12,921 nucleotides of DNA from Flavobacteriaceae bacterium. GTDB lineage: Bacteria > Bacteroidota > Bacteroidia > Flavobacteriales > Flavobacteriaceae. The stretch lies in the NCBI GenBank assembly GCA_003511845.1, contig DOIV01000004.1, positions 1 to 12,921 of the forward strand, read 5' to 3'. Position numbers and translations under genes: made by a program. The notes below the pieces were generated by a model. The model saw only the letters and a list, made by a program, of their open reading frames with translations. It was not told the DNA's origin and did no database searches. This document shows, piece after piece, positions 6,556 to 12,833 of the stretch. Within the stretch, counting starts at the first letter, position 1. Every line of letters begins with the position of its first letter.

Positions 6556-7725
6556 ATGAATCAAAATTTTAAAATGTTAGCCAAAACCCTATATGGTTTT
6601 GAAGAAATTTTAGCAAAAGAACTTAGATCTTTAGGAGCAACTGATGTGAAAACTGGTGTAAGAAATGTGACTTTTGTAGGTGATAACGGCTTTATGTATA
6701 AAGCAAATTTAGGCTTAAGAACTGCAGTCAGAATTTTAAAACCTGTCAGAACATTTAAGGTTAAAAATGAAGATGACTTATATAAACAGTTGCAAACTAT
6801 TAAATGGGATAATTTTATAGATGTTGATGGTACTTTTGCTGTAGATGCGGTTGCTAATGCAGAAAATTTTACACATTCTCATTACTTATCTTTAAAAACT
6901 AAAGATGCCATTGTTGATTATTTTAGAGATCGATTTGGTAAACGACCTAGTATTGATTTAGACCATCCAGATTTAAAAATTAATGTACATATTTATAGAG
7001 ATGATTGTACCATCTCTATAGATAGTTCTGGAGATTCTTTACATAAAAGAGGATATAGAAGTGCTACCAATATAGCTCCTATAAATGAAGTTTTGGCTGC
7101 TGGCTTGATTTTGTTGTCTGGTTATGATGGTACACAACACTTTATTGACCCAATGTGTGGAAGTGGTACTATTTTAATTGAAGCAGCAATGATTGCCAAT
7201 AATATCCCTGCAAATATCAATAGAAGAGAATTTGGTTTTGAAAAATGGAATGATTTTGATGAAGATTTATTTGATGTGATTCGAAACTCCTTATTAAAAA
7301 AAGTAAGAGAATCTAATAGCGAAATTATTGGTTATGATAGAGCCTCTTCGGCAGTTTTTAAAGCAACTGATAATGTTAAAAATGCAAGTTTAGAGGAGTT
7401 TATTACAGTACGACAAGATAATTTTTTTAAAACAAAAAAGGAAGTAGAAGGAAAAACCATTGTATTGTTCAATCCGCCATACGGCGAACGTATAGAAATT
7501 GATGTTCCTGTTTTTTACAAAGAAATTGGTAACACCCTTAAACAAGGATACCCTAACACAGATGCTTGGTTAATAACTTCAGATTTTGAACAAGGTTTAA
7601 AAAGTGTAGGTCTAAGAACTTCAAAAAAAATCAAGGTCTATAATGGTAAGTTAGAATGTAAATTTGTGAAGTATGAAATGTATGAAGGGAGTAAAAAAGG
7701 AAGCTATCAAAATAATAAAGATTAG
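6556..7725 (+). CDS. rlmL: 23S rRNA guanine-N2 methyltransferase, RlmL-like, THUMP domain
   Basis: This cytoplasmic rRNA methyltransferase probably makes the m2G equivalent of E. coli G2445. In E. coli the activity is the N-terminal half of a 702-residue RlmKL fusion. Here it stands alone at 389 residues, the usual Bacteroidota form. Visible parts are an N-terminal ferredoxin-like and THUMP region (about 5-155), the linking SLHKRGYR (161-168), motif I DPMCGSGTILIEAA (198-211), GYDR at beta-2 (259-262) and catalytic NPPYGER (306-312), typical of exocyclic guanine N2 methylation. I chose the ATG at 6556 (MNQNF) over one at 6541, because the earlier ATG directly abuts the promoter element at 6544-6551 and adds five residues (MYFCS) that do not look like family sequence. 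A specificity other than G2445 cannot be excluded. Confidence 0.88.
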   Translation: MNQNFKMLAKTLYGFEEILAKELRSLGATDVKTGVRNVTFVGDNGFMYKANLGLRTAVRILKPVRTFKVKNEDDLYKQLQTIKWDNFIDVDGTFAVDAVANAENFTHSHYLSLKTKDAIVDYFRDRFGKRPSIDLDHPDLKINVHIYRDDCTISIDSSGDSLHKRGYRSATNIAPINEVLAAGLILLSGYDGTQHFIDPMCGSGTILIEAAMIANNIPANINRREFGFEKWNDFDEDLFDVIRNSLLKKVRESNSEIIGYDRASSAVFKATDNVKNASLEEFITVRQDNFFKTKKEVEGKTIVLFNPPYGERIEIDVPVFYKEIGNTLKQGYPNTDAWLITSDFEQGLKSVGLRTSKKIKVYNGKLECKFVKYEMYEGSKKGSYQNNKD

Positions 7726-7749
7726 ATGTAATAAGCATCTCTTTATTAG

Positions 7750-7823
7750 TAGCGAGAGGGAGATTTGAACCCCCGACCTCCGGGTTATGAATCCGACGCT
7801 CTAACCAACTGAGCTACCTCGCC
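7750..7823 (-). tRNA. tRNA with CAT anticodon, probably elongator tRNA-Met
   Basis: A full cloverleaf of 74 bases folds on the minus strand: acceptor GGCGAGG with TCTCGCT, D stem GCTC/GAGC, anticodon loop TTCATAA with CAT at plus positions 7787-7789, T arm GGGGG-TTCAAAT-CTCCC, and discriminator A. CCA is not encoded. The 1:72 pair is G:U and the anticodon stem lacks the three G:C pairs of an initiator, so this is an elongator. The D-arm sequence resembles elongator Met, but a lysidine-modified tRNA-Ile2 also carries CAT and cannot be fully excluded. The anticodon stem has an A:C mismatch next to the loop. Confidence 0.95.
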
Positions 7824-7836
7824 ATTTTTAAGTTTG

Positions 7837-7866
7837 CAAATATAAAAACAAATTTAGTAGAGACAA
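7837..7866 (-). promoter_or_regulatory. tRNA promoter with -33 and -7 elements
   Basis: Read on the minus strand there is TTG (7866-7864), a 19-base spacer, then TATATTTG (7844-7837). This matches the Bacteroidota consensus TTG-N17-23-TAnnTTTG exactly, and it is the only promoter in the window with both halves clear. The -7 element ends 14 bases before the mature tRNA 5' end. The -33 TTG is one end of a 12-bp perfect palindrome, CAAGAATTCTTG (7864-7875). Confidence 0.82.
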
Positions 7867-7954
7867 GAATTCTTGCTTATTATTTTTATTAAAAAAAGTT
7901 TTTTTTAAAATTAGATATTATATATATTGTCGACCAATGTTTTAAAAATTGCTA

Positions 7955-8338
7955 ATGTCTGATAAAATAAAATTTGAAATTGAATTTGTAATGCACGCAT
8001 CGCCTGCATTTCTATACCAATACCTATCAACACCTGATGGGCTAAGTGAATGGTTTGCTGATAATGTAAATTCTAGAAGTGATGTTTTTACCTTTATTTG
8101 GGATGATTCTGAAGAAGTAGCCAAAAGAATATCTTACAAAACAAACGAAAAAATAAAGTACAAATGGTTAGATGATGAAGATGAAGAGATTTACTTTGAG
8201 TTTACCATAATGGTAGATGCTTTGACTTCTGATGTTTCTTTAATTGTAACCGATTTTGCAGATGAAGATGAAGTAGATGAATCTAAAATGTTTTGGGAAA
8301 ACCAAATTGCGGAGTTGAAACAAACTATCGGAGCCTAA
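7955..8338 (+). CDS. START-like / SRPBCC domain protein
   Basis: This 127-residue protein has the helix-grip outline of the AHSA1/START superfamily: an opening strand (IKFEIEFVM), then PAFLYQYLSTPDGLSEWFADNV (17-38) with the Ser-Glu-Trp-Phe typical of the family, FTFIWDD (45-51), a long central strand pair and a C-terminal amphipathic helix (FWENQIAELKQTI). Such domains bind hydrophobic ligands or chaperone partners; no enzymatic residue is apparent. It is unusually acidic, with Asp/Glu clusters at about 50-54, 72-77 and 101-108. The ATG at 7955 is chosen over a TTG six bases upstream. A hairpin terminator follows the stop. In flavobacteria, as I recall, this gene sits beside the class IV aminotransferase, as it does here. 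The function is unknown. Confidence 0.82.
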   Translation: MSDKIKFEIEFVMHASPAFLYQYLSTPDGLSEWFADNVNSRSDVFTFIWDDSEEVAKRISYKTNEKIKYKWLDDEDEEIYFEFTIMVDALTSDVSLIVTDFADEDEVDESKMFWENQIAELKQTIGA

Positions 8339-8362
8339 TTGATATTAATTTAAACAAATTAT

Positions 8363-8391
8363 AGCCTTGATTTTTTCAAGGCTTTTTTTTT
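8363..8391 (+). terminator. Rho-independent terminator after the START-like gene
   Basis: AGCCTTGA (8363-8370) pairs perfectly with TCAAGGCT (8376-8383) around a 5-base T loop, followed by an unbroken run of eight T (8384-8391). The following gene on the same strand begins only nine bases later, at 8401. Confidence 0.9.
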
Positions 8392-8400
8392 ATAATTTTT

Positions 8401-9228
8401 ATGATGATAAATTTGAACGGAAATATTGTTGAAGACGGTCTTAAGTTAAGTGTCGGTAATAGAGCATTTAAATATGGAGATGGTTTATTTGAAACAATGA
8501 AAGTTATTCATGGTAAGATTGTATTTGTTGAAGATCATTATTTTAGATTGATGGCATCAATGCGGATGTTACGAATGCATATTTCTATGGGGCTTACCTT
8601 AGAATATTTTGAAAAGGAAATTTTAAAGACTGTTGCTGCTAATAAATTAACCGAAGCGAGGGTGCGACTTTCGGTATATAGAAAGGATGGTGGTTTGTAT
8701 TTGCCTAAAAATAATGAAGTTGGTTTTTTAATTGAAGTTCATCAACTAGTAGTCACCATAAAAAAGGATTATAAGATTGATTTATTTAAAGATTACTATG
8801 TAAATTCAGGATTGTTATCTACTTTAAAAACAAATAACAGAATATTAAATGTTCTAGCTAGTATATATGCCGACGAAAATGAATTGGATAATTGTATATT
8901 AATCAATGAGAGAAAGCAAGTTGTTGAAACAATTAACGCAAATATATTTCTAATTAAAGATAAAAAAATTAAAACCCCTTCATTGTCTGAAGGTTGTATA
9001 AAAGGCGTTGTACGTAAGAATTTAATTGCATTAGTTAAAAAAGAAGATGACTTAGAAGTTGAAGAGACTGAAATTTCTCCTTTTGAGCTTCAAAAAGCTG
9101 ACGAAGTATTTATAACCAATACTATAGTAGGTATTCAGCCCGTAATAAAATATCGAAAAAAGACATTTACTACTGAAATTTCAACTTATTTAAGTAAAAA
9201 ATTAATAAAAATCAGTGTGTTGTCTTAA
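8401..9228 (+). CDS. Class IV PLP aminotransferase-fold enzyme, probably aminodeoxychorismate lyase
   Basis: This fold-type IV PLP enzyme of 275 residues has YGDGLFET (25-32), HYFRL (46-50, with a phosphate-contacting Arg), LKTNNRILNVLA (142-153) in which Lys143 is the expected PLP lysine, ETINANIFLI (176-185) and EGCIKGVVRKNL (197-208). The short length and KTxNR around the lysine fit 4-amino-4-deoxychorismate lyase (PabC, folate pathway) or a D-amino-acid or branched-chain aminotransferase relative. I favour PabC-like but would not fix the substrate. Two in-frame ATGs, 8401 and 8404, are possible. The gene lies directly after a terminator, so its promoter must be very close. TAATTTTT (8393-8400) is one base off the -7 consensus and would imply a leaderless message. 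Confidence 0.85.
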   Translation: MMINLNGNIVEDGLKLSVGNRAFKYGDGLFETMKVIHGKIVFVEDHYFRLMASMRMLRMHISMGLTLEYFEKEILKTVAANKLTEARVRLSVYRKDGGLYLPKNNEVGFLIEVHQLVVTIKKDYKIDLFKDYYVNSGLLSTLKTNNRILNVLASIYADENELDNCILINERKQVVETINANIFLIKDKKIKTPSLSEGCIKGVVRKNLIALVKKEDDLEVEETEISPFELQKADEVFITNTIVGIQPVIKYRKKTFTTEISTYLSKKLIKISVLS

Positions 9229-9230
9229 TA

Positions 9231-9269
9231 GATAAAATATAAAACCGCTCTAATATAAAATTAGAACGG
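9231..9269 (-). terminator. Rho-independent terminator downstream of the minus-strand operon
   Basis: CCGCTCTAAT (9245-9254) and ATTAGAACGG (9260-9269) form a 10-bp stem with a 5-base loop. The single mismatch is C:A on the plus strand but a G:U wobble on the minus transcript, and on that strand the hairpin is followed by TTTTATATTTT. It is therefore better formed for transcription coming from 9396 leftwards. It lies 127 bases past that stop and 16 bases after the convergent aminotransferase gene, which it may also terminate less efficiently. Confidence 0.75.
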
Positions 9270-9285
9270 CTAAAATTTGGTTGGT

Positions 9286-9381
9286 TACTTTTGTATCGAG
9301 AAAATCGGTTTACTATTCAATATCTAATACTAGGTTAGAAAGAAATATAAACAAATTAGGATTAATGCTATTGATTTTCTC
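9286..9381 (+). other. Intergenic element: -7-like box followed by spaced inverted repeat
   Basis: TACTTTTG (9286-9293) matches TAnnTTTG on the plus strand. Five bases later comes GAGAAAATC (9298-9306), whose perfect 9-base complement GATTTTCTC lies at 9373-9381. Between the arms are shorter pairings such as CTAA/TTAG. No coding frame was seen. It may be a small non-coding transcript of about 80 bases with paired ends, or chance in AT-rich DNA. There is no -33 TTG at usual spacing and no U-tract terminator after the right arm. Confidence 0.3.
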
Positions 9382-9395
9382 ATAAAAAACTAAAT

Positions 9396-10262
9396 TTATA
9401 ACACCTTCTTTATCAATTTTTCTGAAGGTATTGTACTTTTTATAACGTTAAAGTTCACCAATTTATTTTGTATGCTATTTATTAATTCTGTTGAGATGGC
9501 TTTTTCATTATTCCATTTTGTGATAGAAAGCCATTCTTTTACATCTTTTTCTTGCTGTTGATAACGTTCTGAAAATAAATGAATCATCTCTTTATCATGA
9601 TATTCTTTTTCAAAATGTTTAAGCTGATTGTTAATCGTGTCAATAACCGTTTTAACAATAGCAGATTTATCTTCTAAAAACTCATTTCTAACAGCCATAA
9701 CAAAACAAGGCCAAGGTGAGGTAATACTATCTATCCTTCTAAAAACACCTTGATTTACTAAGGGTTTTGTAGTGAAATGTTCCCACATAAAATAATCTGC
9801 ATCACCTTCGGTTAACGCTTTAACACCTCCGTCAAGGTTATTGATAATTTCGTATTGTAACTTGTCAATATTAAAACCTTGATTGACAGCATTAACAATG
9901 GCCATTAACTGTGATCCTGAGCCAAAACGACTAATAGCAATTCGTGTGTTTTCTAAGTCTTTTACAGTTTTAAAAGTAGATTGAGCACCAACATGAATTC
10001 CCCATAATAAAGGAGATTCTACATATACTTTTACAATTTTGCTTGGGTTGCCATTAATGATGTCTTTTATAATACCTTCAGTTAAGATAATTGCGGCATC
10101 AATACTACCATCACGTAAAGCTGCACACATTGCACCAGTGCCACCAGGAAATTCTTTCCATTGTAAATCAACTCCTTTTTGTTTGAATTTACCTTCTTCA
10201 ATAGCCAAATGCCATGGTAAATTAAAATGCTCAGGCACACCGCCAATAGTGATTTTTTTCAT
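9396..10262 (-). CDS. Periplasmic-binding-fold protein (NMT1/THI5-like, type 2) without signal peptide
   Basis: This 288-residue protein has the two-lobe type 2 substrate-binding fold: opening strand MKKITIGGVPEHFNLPWHLA, glycine-rich ligand loop FPGGTGAM (38-45), GSIDAAIILTEG (52-63), KTVKDLENTRIAISRFGSGS (98-117), which is the classic domain-2 entry, then GDADYFMWEHF (153-163). It resembles ABC-type solute-binding proteins of the NMT1/THI5 and Ca3427-like groups. It has no signal peptide or lipobox, and no permease or ATPase gene is adjacent, so it is probably cytoplasmic and may be a ligand sensor, carrier or enzyme. The THI5 cysteine cluster (CCCFC) is absent; only WPCF remains at that kind of position. 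The ATG at 10262 overlaps the phosphorylase stop in ATGA; an in-frame ATG two codons earlier is the alternative. Confidence 0.8.
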   Translation of the reverse strand: MKKITIGGVPEHFNLPWHLAIEEGKFKQKGVDLQWKEFPGGTGAMCAALRDGSIDAAIILTEGIIKDIINGNPSKIVKVYVESPLLWGIHVGAQSTFKTVKDLENTRIAISRFGSGSQLMAIVNAVNQGFNIDKLQYEIINNLDGGVKALTEGDADYFMWEHFTTKPLVNQGVFRRIDSITSPWPCFVMAVRNEFLEDKSAIVKTVIDTINNQLKHFEKEYHDKEMIHLFSERYQQQEKDVKEWLSITKWNNEKAISTELINSIQNKLVNFNVIKSTIPSEKLIKKVL

Positions 10263-11137
10263 GACCATTCTATAAGTTTGTTTAAGGTGTACTTTATCAA
10301 TGCTTCTACAGGTTTGTACGGGTCTTTACTAAAAGTTCCGTTGGCTCTATTGGCAATAATAGCATTCATAGAAAGTGCTTGATGACCTAATAATTTTGCC
10401 AATCCGTAAATGGCAGAAGTTTCCATTTCTAGGTTGGTGATGCGAATACCATTAAAATCAAAATTATCCATTTTACTATTTAATTGTATGTCTTGAATGG
10501 GTAAACGTAAAACTCTTCCTTGTGGTCCATAAAAACCAGGAGCAGTCGCAGTACAACCTGTAAAAACAATATCGCTATTTAATTTTTCAGTAAGTATTTC
10601 ACTACCTTTTATAATATAAGGTCTCGCTTTTCTATCGTCCCAGTTAGTATGTTTGATAAAAGCATCTTCTATTTCTTTTTCAAAAATAGTATCAGCAACA
10701 TAAGAATGTAATAACCCGTCAAGACCTAATCCGTATTCAGCAAGAACAAAACTATCTACAGGAATATCACTTTGCAAAGATCCTGAAGTACCAATGCGAA
10801 TAATATTTAATTGGTGATGCTCTTTTTTTAACACTCTGTTTTCTAGGTCAATATTTACTAAAGCATCCAATTCATTCATGACAATATCAATATTGTCAGG
10901 GCCAATACCAGTCGAAATTACGGTAATACGTTTGCCTTTAAATGTACCAGTAGTTGTTTTGAATTCTCGTTTTTGAGTTTCAAATTCAATAGTGTCAAAA
11001 TGGGTTGTGATTTTTGCCACCCTATTTTGATCGCCTACAAAAATTATAGTATCAGCAATATCTTCGGGCTTTAAATTGAGATGATAAATACTACCATCAG
11101 GATTTAATATCAATTCAGAAGGTGCTATTTTATTCAT
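10259..11137 (-). CDS. Nucleoside phosphorylase, uridine phosphorylase-like
   Basis: This is a PNP_UDP_1 family enzyme that cleaves nucleosides with phosphate to a free base and (deoxy)ribose 1-phosphate. The 292 residues are longer than E. coli Udp (about 253), mainly through an N-terminal extension. Motifs are VGDQNRV (34-40, phosphate site), STGIGPDNID (75-84), RIGTSGS (114-120), FYGPQGR (202-208) and NLEMETSAIYGL (235-246). The Gln-x-Arg in FYGPQGR matches the uracil-binding Gln/Arg pair of Udp, which supports uridine specificity. The phosphate, ribose and base sites all look intact, so it should be active. Its ATG lies inside the last codons of the hydrolase gene (8-base overlap), and its stop overlaps the binding-protein start. 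The three are therefore very likely translated together. Confidence 0.88.
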   Translation of the reverse strand: MNKIAPSELILNPDGSIYHLNLKPEDIADTIIFVGDQNRVAKITTHFDTIEFETQKREFKTTTGTFKGKRITVISTGIGPDNIDIVMNELDALVNIDLENRVLKKEHHQLNIIRIGTSGSLQSDIPVDSFVLAEYGLGLDGLLHSYVADTIFEKEIEDAFIKHTNWDDRKARPYIIKGSEILTEKLNSDIVFTGCTATAPGFYGPQGRVLRLPIQDIQLNSKMDNFDFNGIRITNLEMETSAIYGLAKLLGHQALSMNAIIANRANGTFSKDPYKPVEALIKYTLNKLIEWS

Positions 11138-12071
11138 TACTATGTTTTAGTATTACATTGATAAGTTTGTTGGGTTGTTCAAGTTGAATGTAATGTGCTG
11201 TGTTTTTTAAGATTGTAATATCTGCATTAGGAATCTCATTTTTTAAACGTTTACAATCAGCAATCGTTTTTTCTCTATCCTTGTCTCCAATAAGAATACT
11301 AACTTTTTTATTGATGTTTTTATAGTTTGAATAAATTTTATTTAAACCTTCAAAATAATTGACTTGTTCTTTAGCAATTGCATAAAAAACTTTGGGTTGA
11401 GACCATATTTTTTTTCGAGTAGTTAAAAAATCATTCGTTAAAATTTCTTTATTTCCTCCAAAAGCAAATAGTAAACCTTCTTCAATTTTTTCTGAAGCAG
11501 CAGTAGTTGCTATAAAAGTTGTAAAACCTTTGCCAATTATTGGTGCTGATGCTATTTTAAAAAGTGTTTCAGGGCTGAACTGATATAGTGGAGCAGCAAC
11601 AATAATGTATGATTTTATGTTATTATTACCAATTGTAGCTAGATTTATAGCTATGGAACCTCCATATGAATGCCCAACAACAATTACATTGTTTAAATTT
11701 AATTTAGTGATAAGTTTATTTACTATTCTAGTATTTGATTTTAGCGTATAATCATAAGTTTTTGCGGTGCTAAACCCATGTCCAGGACGGTCAAAAACTG
11801 TAACTCTGTGGGTTTTAGATAGGCTATCAGTAATTGGTTGCCAATCTTCAATAGAACCAGGCATGCCGTGGATTAACAAGATGTCTTGTCCTTCTCCTTT
11901 TTGGATAATTCTTATTTTTTCTCCGTCTATATCTATAAATTGACCTTGCCAATTATCGGCAAACTCTAAACTTCCTTTTTGGATGCTGGTTTGGTTTACT
12001 TTTCCTGTAATGAATAAAGCAAGTACAATAAGAATACTAAAGTAGACAAGGTATTTAAATAGTTTTTTCAT
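11130..12071 (-). CDS. Membrane-anchored alpha/beta hydrolase
   Basis: The 313 residues begin with a Lys-rich start and one hydrophobic helix (about 7-23) with no cleavage motif or lipobox, so the protein is probably anchored with its catalytic domain in the periplasm. The domain has oxyanion-loop LLIHGMPGS (65-73), DRPGHGFS (94-101), nucleophile elbow GHSYGGS (133-139, Ser135), an acid at Asp265 in IGDKDRE and catalytic His293 in NTAHYIQLEQP. The triad is complete, and the set resembles epoxide hydrolase, haloperoxidase or esterase relatives without fixing a substrate. The gene opens the coupled triad with the phosphorylase and binding-fold protein, 32 bases after the SUI1 gene. Anchoring outside the membrane beside two cytosolic partners is odd. 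Confidence 0.86.
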   Translation of the reverse strand: MKKLFKYLVYFSILIVLALFITGKVNQTSIQKGSLEFADNWQGQFIDIDGEKIRIIQKGEGQDILLIHGMPGSIEDWQPITDSLSKTHRVTVFDRPGHGFSTAKTYDYTLKSNTRIVNKLITKLNLNNVIVVGHSYGGSIAINLATIGNNNIKSYIIVAAPLYQFSPETLFKIASAPIIGKGFTTFIATTAASEKIEEGLLFAFGGNKEILTNDFLTTRKKIWSQPKVFYAIAKEQVNYFEGLNKIYSNYKNINKKVSILIGDKDREKTIADCKRLKNEIPNADITILKNTAHYIQLEQPNKLINVILKHSNE

Positions 12072-12087
12072 AAATAATTTTTAATTT

Positions 12088-12105
12088 CATCTAGCATCTA
12101 GCATC
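12088..12105 (+). repeat. Heptamer tandem repeat, unit CATCTAG
   Basis: Two perfect 7-base units CATCTAG (12088-12101) are followed by a partial third, CATC (12102-12105). The repeat fills much of the 32-base gap between the SUI1 gene and the hydrolase gene, and its last bases overlap the SUI1 stop codon (12104-12106). A related but degenerate 7/14-base array flanks the other side of the same gene. Confidence 0.75.
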
Positions 12106-12430
12106 ACCCTCCAACACGTTTAACTTTAAAGCCTTTTTCAATGAGCATAGCCATAATTTTATCTCTATAATCACCTTGAATAATTATTTTATCGTCTTTA
12201 AAACTACCACCAACACTTAGTTTGGTTTTGAGTTCTTTGGCTAATTTTTTAAAATCGGATGTTGCCCCAGTATAACCTTCAAGAATGGTTATGGGTTTGC
12301 CTTTACGTTTTTCGTATTTGCAAATGATAGGTTCATCTTGTAACCAAATATCACTTTTTTCTTTTTTTATTTCTGGCTCTTTCGGAGTATGGTCTGGAAA
12401 TAAATTTTTCAATTGATCTTGTATATCCAT
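12104..12430 (-). CDS. SUI1/YciH-family translation initiation factor-like protein
   Basis: This 108-residue protein has a charged N-terminal arm (1-35) and a C-terminal SUI1 domain (about 46-108), the bacterial relative of eukaryotic eIF1. Diagnostic pieces are KPITILEGYTG (45-55), LAKELKTKLSVGGSFKDD (63-80), KIIIQGDYRDKIMAML (81-96) and the ending GFKVKRVGG. E. coli YciH has the same length and ending. The family is thought to influence start-site fidelity, but its bacterial role is not settled. Both intergenic gaps next to it carry 7-base-period repeats. It is probably cotranscribed with the zinc-ribbon gene upstream (35-base gap) and the hydrolase downstream (32-base gap). Confidence 0.92.
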   Translation of the reverse strand: MDIQDQLKNLFPDHTPKEPEIKKEKSDIWLQDEPIICKYEKRKGKPITILEGYTGATSDFKKLAKELKTKLSVGGSFKDDKIIIQGDYRDKIMAMLIEKGFKVKRVGG

Positions 12431-12432
12431 GT

Positions 12433-12474
12433 TTAGTGTTCGGATGTTAGAATGCGGATTTTAGATTAAGCATG
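12433..12474 (+). repeat. Degenerate 14-base (7+7) tandem repeat
   Basis: Three imperfect 14-base units in tandem: TTAGTGTTCGGATG (12433-12446), TTAGAATGCGGATT (12447-12460) and TTAGATTAAGCATG (12461-12474). The first two agree at 10 of 14 positions. Each unit is itself two related heptamers, one with TTAG and one with CGGAT. The array fills the gap between the zinc-ribbon and SUI1 genes, and the third unit runs into the last codons of the zinc-ribbon gene. Confidence 0.6.
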
Positions 12475-12798
12475 ATTCCACCAAATTAATATTCGTAATA
12501 TTAACAGGTAAATTATAGAAATGGGAAGTATTATCCAAAGAATGCTCAATAATAAGATAAAATAAGAGTCTCCATAACCATTACCTTCAAGTATTGACAT
12601 TAATGGGAGGGAAAAAAGCCCTAAATAAAACATGGTTAAGGCGATAGTGCGATGTATTTTAAGTTTTTTCTTTGTAAATTGTACTTCAGTAACTTTTACT
12701 TTCGCAGAAGAGTTTTTTATTGGGTACGCACATTTAGGGCAAGCATTTGCTTGATTTGAAATTTCAGCGTTACATTCTGGACAACTAATTAATGCCAT
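12466..12798 (-). CDS. Small zinc-ribbon membrane protein
   Basis: The 110 residues open with a treble-clef zinc ribbon, CPEC (6-9) and CPKC (20-23), in the common '[22 protein letters not shown]' arrangement. After a Lys-rich linker come two hydrophobic segments (about 51-70 and 77-105) separated by a short loop containing EGNGYGDSY. The topology suggests a cytoplasmic zinc finger tethered to the inner membrane by a helical hairpin. Such proteins are common in Bacteroidota and mostly uncharacterised, so I assign no function. The last codons lie within the tandem repeat at 12461-12474. Only 35 bases separate its start from the partial gene upstream, and no consensus promoter was seen there. 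Confidence 0.78.
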   Translation of the reverse strand: MALISCPECNAEISNQANACPKCAYPIKNSSAKVKVTEVQFTKKKLKIHRTIALTMFYLGLFSLPLMSILEGNGYGDSYFILLLSILWIILPISIIYLLILRILIWWNHA

Positions 12799-12833
12799 AT
12801 TTTTATACTAGATTTCTGCTAAGATAAGATAAA

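Noticed and set aside
7726..7749. Possible terminator after rlmL (TAATAA/TTATTA and GATG/CATC pairings)
   Set aside because: The stems are short and AT-only or 4 bp, with no adequate T tract, so it is too weak to call.
7926..7938. ATTG-TCGAC-CAAT quasi-palindrome upstream of the START-like gene
   Set aside because: Only four paired bases per arm around a five-base loop. This is within chance for AT-rich intergenic sequence.
8408..8415. TAAATTTG promoter-like element
   Set aside because: It lies inside the first codons of the aminotransferase gene (Ile-Asn-Leu). Using it would remove the conserved N-terminus, so it is probably a coincidence of codon use.
10039..10275. Plus-strand open frame of 78 codons opposite the binding-fold gene
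   Set aside because: It is antisense to well-supported coding sequence, with no family resemblance or promoter. The same applies to the plus-strand frames at 1897-2808 opposite kdsD and the minus-strand frame at 3801-3992 opposite recQ.
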